64,000 bases of DNA from CAG-390 sp045633005 (GTDB lineage Bacteria; Bacillota; Clostridia; Oscillospirales; CAG-272). The number at the start of each line of letters is the position of its first letter. Position 1 is the stretch's first letter. Positions 59,075-64,000 of the stretch are shown piece by piece. The stretch is taken from assembly GCA_045633005.1 (NCBI GenBank), contig JAZQXT010000080.1, positions 1-64,000 of the forward strand. The letters run 5' to 3'. A program made the translations under genes and the position numbers. The notes beneath the pieces were generated by a model, which saw nothing but the letters and a program-made list of their open reading frames with translations, made no database searches and had not been told where the DNA came from.

Positions 59075-60075
59075 ACTCCTTTCACAGTTATATAAGCATC
59101 ACGGCCCTTGCTGAACGCAAACTTGAAAAGTCTTGCAAGCTGCTTCATTGCAAAGGGAACGAGGCGCATGGCGAAATTGTAAACAAGAACGCCTATGAGC
59201 AGCACAGAGCCGCTGACGATAACGCCAAGACCGATCTCAAAAAGTCCTATCGGCGTTTGTCCCGCTACGAGCTGTATGACTCCGTAAACTATTCCGATCA
59301 GCGAAATACAGCATCCCGCCGCAACGAACACGATAAGCCCCGCGATGCTGAAGATCAGCATAAGAGCAAGTGCTACCCAGAAAAAGATGTAAAGCCCAAC
59401 CGTAATAAGTGCAAGCGCGAGGACGAAGGGCGCGGCAATACAAGCGAGAACGATAAAGAGCGTTTTGTTGTTGCGAAGCTTTTGGAGATCCTCCTCGCTA
59501 AGCTCTCTGCGCTGTTCCTCTCTCTGTTCCTTTTGCTCCTCAACGTACTCCTTGCGATTATGCTTGTGCATAAGCTTTTTATCCCGTTCGTTCCTTGCGG
59601 GACGGTAGGGGCGCACGTCGTCAATGCTATCGTCGGGGGCGTCGTTCTGAACGTCCTCGGGCGCCATTATTCTGACAAAATGAGGATCAAGGTCCTCGTC
59701 TCCCGCTTGTGCGACAGACGACGGTTGCGGCTCAGACTCAACTTCGGCTTCGGGGTCGCCGACTGCTTGTTCTTCCTTGGGTTCTTCACCGATGTACTTA
59801 AGTGACGCGTTGATCTCGTCCTCCACCGAGGGCGCTTCTTCAACGGAGATAGCAGACTCTACGGTTTCCGTTTCTTCAGACATAATAACGTCGGACACGC
59901 CGAGCGCCTTAACTATGCCGTCAGCCATTTCGGCAGGATCCGCCTCTACGTCTTCCATTCCCGTCTGCTTGATGTAGTTGCCGATGCGTTCAAGCTGCGC
60001 CTTGATCGAATCCTCGTCAAGACCGCGAGCGCATAGCTGCTCCTCGAGCTGTTTCAAAAATTCCTTTTTTTCCAT
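59059..60075 (-). CDS. HAAS/DUF1700-type signalling membrane protein
   Basis: A 338-residue protein. The first 55 residues (KEFLKQLEEQLCARGLDEDSIKAQLERIGNYI-like, three helices) match the HAAS domain that contacts PadR-type regulators. A long acidic linker with a Lys/Arg/Glu coiled stretch (about 165-200) and several membrane helices (about 205-310) follow. The usual PadR repressor gene is missing next to it; the upstream gap leads to the divergent trmB. It is coupled to the DUF4097 gene. Confidence 0.75.
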   Translation of the reverse strand: MEKKEFLKQLEEQLCARGLDEDSIKAQLERIGNYIKQTGMEDVEADPAEMADGIVKALGVSDVIMSEETETVESAISVEEAPSVEDEINASLKYIGEEPKEEQAVGDPEAEVESEPQPSSVAQAGDEDLDPHFVRIMAPEDVQNDAPDDSIDDVRPYRPARNERDKKLMHKHNRKEYVEEQKEQREEQRRELSEEDLQKLRNNKTLFIVLACIAAPFVLALALITVGLYIFFWVALALMLIFSIAGLIVFVAAGCCISLIGIVYGVIQLVAGQTPIGLFEIGLGVIVSGSVLLIGVLVYNFAMRLVPFAMKQLARLFKFAFSKGRDAYITVKGVCEKL

Positions 60076-60260
60076 TTTGACTCCAAAATGATTTTTTATT
60101 AATTAAATCGTATCGAGATTTTTTCAAAAAAGCTATACAAATCGATGCGATTTATGCTATAATATATACATTACTTGGATTTTTTGCTCCAAAAGGCGAA
60201 AAATCACAAAAATAATATAATTCACACTATATTATAACAGATTTAAAGAGAGAATGCAAG

Positions 60261-60932
60261 ATGAGAATGAGAAAAAAAAAGCATTCGGGCGAAAGAATCG
60301 AAGCCTGCGCCCGTTTTCTTATCAAAGAACCCCTTTCCTGCTTTGAAAATTTGAGCGAGCCCTTTGGCGTGAGCCGCCCCACTCTGCTTGAGATCGGCTG
60401 TGGCAAGGGAGATTTTGCGCGTCAGCTTAGTGCAAAATTCACCGACCACAACATAATCGCCATCGAAAGAGTGCCCGACGTTGCCATGACCGCGCTCGAA
60501 AAGGCGGCGGCAAGCGAGGACGAGCGCCCCGATAACCTGCGCTTTATTATCGGTCACGCGCAATATCTTTCCGATTGGTTTGCGCCGAACAGCTTTGAGC
60601 GCATCTACGTAAACTTCTGCGACCCTTGGCCCAAGACGGGCTATCACAAGCGCAGACTCACCGCGCCCTCTTTCCTTCGCGTTTACCGCTCGTTGCTCGT
60701 CAGCGGCGGCGAGCTTCACTTCAAGACGGACAACCAGCCGCTCTTTGATTGGTCGCTTGAGCAATTTGAAGCCGAGGGACTTGAGATAGTTTTCGTAACG
60801 CGCGACCTTCATTCAAGTGAAAAAGCATCAGAAAACCTTATAACCGAGTACGAGCATCATTTCTCTTCTATGGGAATGAATATTTACTCGGCTCACGTCC
60901 GCTTCCCAAAAAAAGACGGCGAGAATGAATAA
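60261..60932 (+). CDS. trmB: tRNA (guanine46-N7)-methyltransferase
   Basis: A 223-residue SAM-dependent Rossmann methyltransferase forming m7G46 in tRNA variable loops. It has LLEIGCGKGDFA (about 44-55), YVNFCDPWPKTGYHKRRL (the family signature) and HFKTDN. The ATG is preceded by AAAGAGAGA. The 185-base AT-rich gap before it contains TATAAT at 60158-60163. It overlaps truB by eight bases, so two tRNA-modifying enzymes are co-translated. Confidence 0.95.
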   Translation: MRMRKKKHSGERIEACARFLIKEPLSCFENLSEPFGVSRPTLLEIGCGKGDFARQLSAKFTDHNIIAIERVPDVAMTALEKAAASEDERPDNLRFIIGHAQYLSDWFAPNSFERIYVNFCDPWPKTGYHKRRLTAPSFLRVYRSLLVSGGELHFKTDNQPLFDWSLEQFEAEGLEIVFVTRDLHSSEKASENLITEYEHHFSSMGMNIYSAHVRFPKKDGENE

Positions 60933-61845
60933 TACCGTAAGAATCGAGCCTGACGGCATTCTTGTTATCAACAAGCCGTCGGGTATGACCTCGCACGACG
61001 TTGTAAACCGCGTACGCCGTCTTTTCGGCACGCGTGCCGTTGGACACACGGGCACGCTTGACCCGATGGCTACGGGCGTTCTCGTGCTTCTGCTTGGCAG
61101 AGCCGCCAAGGCGTGCGAGTATGCCGTGGCGGGCAAAAAACGCTACACCGCGCGGCTCAGGCTCGGAATTGAAACGGACACCGAGGACACGACGGGCGAA
61201 ATAATACGCTCCCGCGAGGTCAACGTAAGCCGCGAGGAATTTGATGCGGTGCTTCCCTCCTTCATCGGTGATATTATGCAGATACCGCCGATGTACAGCG
61301 CACTTAAGCGCGATGGCAAGAAGCTGTGCGACCTTGCACGCGAGGGCAAGGTCATCGAGCGCGAGGCGCGCCCGATAACCGTTTTTTCGATCGATGCAGA
61401 GCAGATAGACGGCACGGACTACACGCTTTACGTAGCTTGCTCGGCGGGCACTTATATACGCACGCTCTGTGCGGACATCGGCGCGTCTCTCGGATGCGGC
61501 GGTGCCATGGCGGCACTTGAAAGGACCGAGGCGTGCGGATATTCGCTTGCCGACGCACATACGCTTGATAAGCTTAACGAAATGACGCTTGACGAAAGAC
61601 TATCGCTCCTTTTGCCGACGGAAACGCTGTTTTCGTCGCTCCCTGCGATAAGGCTTGAAGCGTTTTATGAAAAGCTGTTCCGCTCGGGCTGTGAGATATA
61701 TTTCAAAAAGCTGAGGCTATCTGCACCCGAAATAGGAGCGCGGCTTCGCGTATGCGATAGCAAGGGCGATTTTTTCGCACTTGGCGAGGTCAGAGACTAT
61801 CCCGACGGAATTGCAATAAAATCGCTAAAGCTATTTAAATTATAA
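60925..61845 (+). CDS. truB: tRNA pseudouridine(55) synthase
   Basis: A 306-residue enzyme making the T-loop pseudouridine of tRNAs. The catalytic Asp46 sits in GHTGTLDPMATG; KPSGMTSHDVV, QIPPMYSALKRDG and CSAGTYIRTL are family motifs. The C-terminal part is shorter than the PUA-containing E. coli form but usual for Firmicutes. In many Firmicutes truB lies beside ribF; here it follows trmB. A terminator separates it from the spoIIA operon. Confidence 0.95.
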   Translation: MNNTVRIEPDGILVINKPSGMTSHDVVNRVRRLFGTRAVGHTGTLDPMATGVLVLLLGRAAKACEYAVAGKKRYTARLRLGIETDTEDTTGEIIRSREVNVSREEFDAVLPSFIGDIMQIPPMYSALKRDGKKLCDLAREGKVIEREARPITVFSIDAEQIDGTDYTLYVACSAGTYIRTLCADIGASLGCGGAMAALERTEACGYSLADAHTLDKLNEMTLDERLSLLLPTETLFSSLPAIRLEAFYEKLFRSGCEIYFKKLRLSAPEIGARLRVCDSKGDFFALGEVRDYPDGIAIKSLKLFKL

Positions 61846-61879
61846 CGAAAAGCGATAAGAGTTTTTATATATTTTTGAT

Positions 61880-61930
61880 CTACCACCCAATTTCGACGCG
61901 TTTTGCGCCGCAGGGGTGGTAGAATTTTTT
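61880..61930 (+). terminator. Terminator between truB and spoIIAA
   Basis: CTACCACCC (61880-61888) pairs with GGGTGGTAG (61914-61922) across a 25-base loop, followed by a T run. Confidence 0.75.
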
Positions 61931-61964
61931 TATAAGGAATAAAAAAAGGAAGGAATATCGTAAT

Positions 61965-62327
61965 ATGATCAAAAATACATGCGATATATTGTGCGAGCTA
62001 TGCGCCGATTGCCTCGTTATTACGGTCAGCGGAGAGATAGACCATCACGGCGCGGTATATATGCGGCAAAAAGCAGACGAGGCGATAAGAAGTGCGTCCC
62101 CCCAGCGCCTCGTGCTTGATATGTCCGCCGTCAGCTTTATGGACAGCTCGGGGCTCGGATTTATAATGGGGCGTTTTGCGCTTATGCGTGAGCTTGGCGG
62201 AGCAACGCTCGTAAGAGACCCTGCGCCGTGCGTTGAGCGCGTGCTAAAGCTTACGGGCTTTGACAAGAAGGTAAAAATTATAAAAAATCACAAAACGGAG
62301 AAGGAATATGAACGTCAAAGAATATAA
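61965..62327 (+). CDS. spoIIAA: Anti-sigma F factor antagonist SpoIIAA
   Basis: A 120-residue STAS protein. When dephosphorylated it binds SpoIIAB and frees sigma-F in the forespore. The phosphorylation site is in FMDSSGLG (Ser61 or Ser62). It is preceded by AAAGGAAGGAAT and overlaps spoIIAB by 20 bases. The order spoIIAA-spoIIAB-sigF is the conserved endospore operon. No convincing sigma-H promoter was found before it. Confidence 0.95.
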   Translation: MIKNTCDILCELCADCLVITVSGEIDHHGAVYMRQKADEAIRSASPQRLVLDMSAVSFMDSSGLGFIMGRFALMRELGGATLVRDPAPCVERVLKLTGFDKKVKIIKNHKTEKEYERQRI

Positions 62328-62805
62328 AAAAAGAAGCGGCAGACCGCCGCTTGCAACCATAACGAACGAACTAAAGCTATCTTTCCCCTCCCTTTCGGCC
62401 AACGAGTCCTTTGCCCGTGCCGCCGTAGCCGCATTTATTTCACAGCTTGACCCGACGCCTACGGAGCTTGCGGACATCAAATGCGTGCTTTCAGAGGCGG
62501 TAACGAACTGCATCGTCCACGCCTACAGGGACTGCATCGGCGACGTTAAAATAACCGTGCGACTACGTGCAGACAGAAGCGTCAGCATCGAGGTCAAGGA
62601 CAACGGCGTGGGAATTGAAAACGTCGAGGAGGCGCGGCAACCGCTGTTCACCACGGGTGCCGCCGAGGAGCGAAGCGGAATGGGATTTACCGTAATGGAG
62701 AGCTTTTGCGATAAAGTAAAAATACGCTCAAAGCTCTGCCGCGGTACTACGGTGATCATGACGAAAAGACTTACCTCCAAACCCAAAGCAAGCTCTCATA
62801 CATAA
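62308..62805 (+). CDS. spoIIAB: Anti-sigma F factor / serine kinase SpoIIAB
   Basis: A 165-residue GHKL-type kinase that holds sigma-F inactive and phosphorylates SpoIIAA. It has the N box EAVTNCIVHAY, G1 DNGVGI and G2 ERSGMGFTVM. About 20 extra basic residues precede the usual start, so an internal start may be used. It is coupled to spoIIAA by overlap and is followed after 17 bases by sigF. Confidence 0.95.
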   Translation: MNVKEYKKRSGRPPLATITNELKLSFPSLSANESFARAAVAAFISQLDPTPTELADIKCVLSEAVTNCIVHAYRDCIGDVKITVRLRADRSVSIEVKDNGVGIENVEEARQPLFTTGAAEERSGMGFTVMESFCDKVKIRSKLCRGTTVIMTKRLTSKPKASSHT

Positions 62806-62822
62806 CTGTTTCGGAGGAGCTA

Positions 62823-63569
62823 ATGAATCTATATTCGACCGACAGCAACCGCGCTCTGCTTGAGACGGCGCAACGCGGCTCGGCGCAAGAGGCGGATGCG
62901 GCGACGGAAAGGCTGATAATCGCCAACGCGGGACTTGTGCGGAGCATCGCGTTGAAATTCTGCGGTCGCGGCTGTGAATTCGAGGATCTCGTTCAGATCG
63001 GCACTATCGGTATGATAAAGGCTATTCGCTCGTTTGACCTTGAGCGCGGAACGGCGTTTTCGACCTATGCCGTCCCGCTTATTCTCGGCGAGATAAGGCG
63101 GCATCTGCGCGACGACGGACCTATAAAGGTCGGGCGTGCGGTAAAGCGGCTCGGTGCGGAGCTTATGCGCGAGCAGACGCGCATCATCAGCGAAACGGGC
63201 GTAGAGCCGCAGATATCGGAGCTTGCCGCCGCTTGCGGTGTCAGCGTAGAGGAAGCGGCTTGCGCCCTTGACGCGATAAGCCCCGTAGCCTCACTTTCCG
63301 AGGGATCGGACAGCGAGAGTGGCTTTGAGCTTTTCGACCGTATCCCCGATGAGTCGGGTATGCTTGACATCGAGCGTGCCTGCGATAGAATTGCGATTTC
63401 GCAAGCAATAGGCAGGCTTCCCGCGCTATGGCGGCAGATAGTGGTTTTGCGGTACTTCAAGAACCTAACGCAACAAAAGACCGCAGACGCGCTCGGTCTT
63501 ACGCAGGTAAAGATATCGCGCGAAGAAAAAAAGATAGTGGAATATTTAAGAGAAGAGCTCAGCGGTTAG
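62823..63569 (+). CDS. sigF: RNA polymerase sporulation sigma factor SigF
   Basis: A 248-residue sigma-70 family protein, first forespore-specific sigma factor. Region 2 has VRSIALKFCGRGCEFEDLVQIGTIGMIKAIRSFDL-like content (about 39-75), and region 4 has LPALWRQIVVLRYFKNLTQQKTADALGLTQVKISREEKK. The C-terminal length matches SigF. The ribosome site CGGAGGAG precedes the ATG. Its position after spoIIAB confirms it as SigF rather than SigG. Confidence 0.95.
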   Translation: MNLYSTDSNRALLETAQRGSAQEADAATERLIIANAGLVRSIALKFCGRGCEFEDLVQIGTIGMIKAIRSFDLERGTAFSTYAVPLILGEIRRHLRDDGPIKVGRAVKRLGAELMREQTRIISETGVEPQISELAAACGVSVEEAACALDAISPVASLSEGSDSESGFELFDRIPDESGMLDIERACDRIAISQAIGRLPALWRQIVVLRYFKNLTQQKTADALGLTQVKISREEKKIVEYLREELSG

Positions 63570-63570
63570 C

Positions 63571-63751
63571 GTTGTGCCCTTAAGGGCACAACGCAGTTAT
63601 GATTGCCCTGACGGGCAAGTTATGAGTTATAATATGCTTCGCATAGTTATGATTGGCTTCGCCAAGTTATAGATTAGATGGGCAATCATATCATAACGTT
63701 TGCGAAGCAAACTCATAACGGTGAGCGCAAGCGAGCCTTATCACTTATAAC
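63571..63751. repeat. Hairpin-comb array 3 (linker AGTTATGATT / AATCATATCATAAC)
   Basis: Begins two bases after the sigF stop with GTTGTGCCC-ttaa-GGGCACAAC. Linkers AGTTATGATT then alternate with GCCC-tgac-GGGC, TATGC-ttc-GCATA and GGC-ttc-GCC. After an unstructured centre (63664-63680) the linker appears reversed (AATCATATCATAAC, TCATAAC, CTTATAAC) between GTTTGC-gaa-GCAAAC and GCG-caa-GCG. No ORF is present. It occupies most of the 280-base gap before the next convergent gene. Confidence 0.85.
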
Positions 63752-63791
63752 TAAAAACGCATCTGTACCTATAAATTCAGTGCTTGCGAAG

Positions 63792-63825
63792 AAAAAAGAC
63801 GAGGAGTTTAACTCTTCGTCTTTTT
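63792..63825. terminator. Bidirectional terminator at the right end
   Basis: AAAAAAGACGAGGAGT, loop TTA, ACTCTTCGTCTTTTT with one G/T pair, between the sigF array and the last minus-strand gene. Confidence 0.85.
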
Positions 63826-63850
63826 CCGTACACACCTTTAATCCGAGCTC

Positions 63851-64000
63851 TTATTTTAGCATTCTTTTGATTTTTCTGCGCTTATTAAAATAGCTTACCG
63901 CCTCGGGAACGAAGCAAAGCGCGAGATAGAGCACGAATGCGGCTATCATAACGCCGAGCGTGCTGCCGCCGAAGATATAAAAACCGTACATCGGCGCGGC
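63851..64000 (-). CDS. C-terminal end of a membrane protein (partial at window edge)
   Basis: The last 49 codons of a minus-strand gene that continues beyond the window. It contains one hydrophobic helix (FGGSTLGVMIAAFVLYLALCFV) and a basic cytoplasmic tail (NKRRKIKRMLK). Too little is present to identify it. Confidence 0.6.
   Translation of the reverse strand, partial: AAPMYGFYIFGGSTLGVMIAAFVLYLALCFVPEAVSYFNKRRKIKRMLK

Noticed and set aside
61925..61965. Sigma-H promoter for the spoIIA operon
   Set aside because: AGGAAT and GAAT elements are present but the spacing is too short, and the purine-rich run is better explained as the ribosome site.

Overview
This window reads as a contiguous chromosome segment of an endospore-forming, anaerobic member of class Clostridia (Bacillota), probably a gut lineage without a close cultured relative. 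The evidence is the sporulation set: spoIIAA-spoIIAB-sigF, spoVT, a SpoVAF/GerA protein, a SipL-like DUF3794-LysM protein and a SpoID-type spore wall protein (SpoIID-like). Supporting signs are Clostridia-style central metabolism, consensus TTGACA-N17-TATAAT promoters, GGAGG ribosome sites and a tRNA T-box. Genus cannot be named from the sequence. No prophage, integrative element, CRISPR array or rRNA was seen, and most genes are housekeeping.

Layout. 1-6.1 kb: tRNA-Thr, an aldose epimerase, three spore or cell-wall peptidoglycan-binding proteins, and clpC behind an unusual hairpin. 6.2-14 kb: gdhA, a membrane protein with a VPAEE repeat tail, and a reverse-strand operon of probable Re-citrate synthase, aconitase and isocitrate dehydrogenase; together these would lead from oxaloacetate and acetyl-CoA to 2-oxoglutarate and glutamate. 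14-21 kb: uridine phosphorylase, HAD phosphatase, sugar isomerase, and a reverse-strand surface-sugar operon (aminotransferase, sugar transferase, SGNH hydrolase, GDPD). 21-28 kb: a MITE-like element, two surface proteins, an amino acid permease, small regulators (one operon with three operators) and tRNA-Leu. 28-37.5 kb: glmS, the DUF3794-LysM protein, spoVT, a PrsW-type protease pair and a beta-helix surface protein whose promoters share one direct-repeat operator.

37.5-50 kb: yceD-rpmF, an FKBP/trigger-factor lipoprotein, gap, a TagA-type glycosyltransferase, proS, rodA, DUF4830, SpoVAF, and the tsaE-tsaB-rpiB-ispD-ispF-rpe cluster. 50-53 kb: a T-box leader controlling an HTH-cupin-acyl-CoA synthetase fusion. 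53-60 kb: HtrA, a two-component system whose kinase has an in-frame TGA, ychF, and a HAAS/DUF4097 pair. 60-64 kb: trmB-truB, spoIIAA-spoIIAB-sigF, and the end of a membrane protein.

The two strongest leads are these. First, the T-box most likely reads an isoleucine AUC specifier. That would place an acyl-CoA synthetase under tRNA-Ile control and fits isoleucine made from 2-methylbutyrate by reductive carboxylation. Second, three intergenic elements (27.6, 52.9 and 63.6 kb) share one architecture: short linkers alternating with small hairpins, with linker orientation reversing at the middle so that the whole element is a branched inverted repeat. A shorter hairpin string at 31.84 kb may be related.
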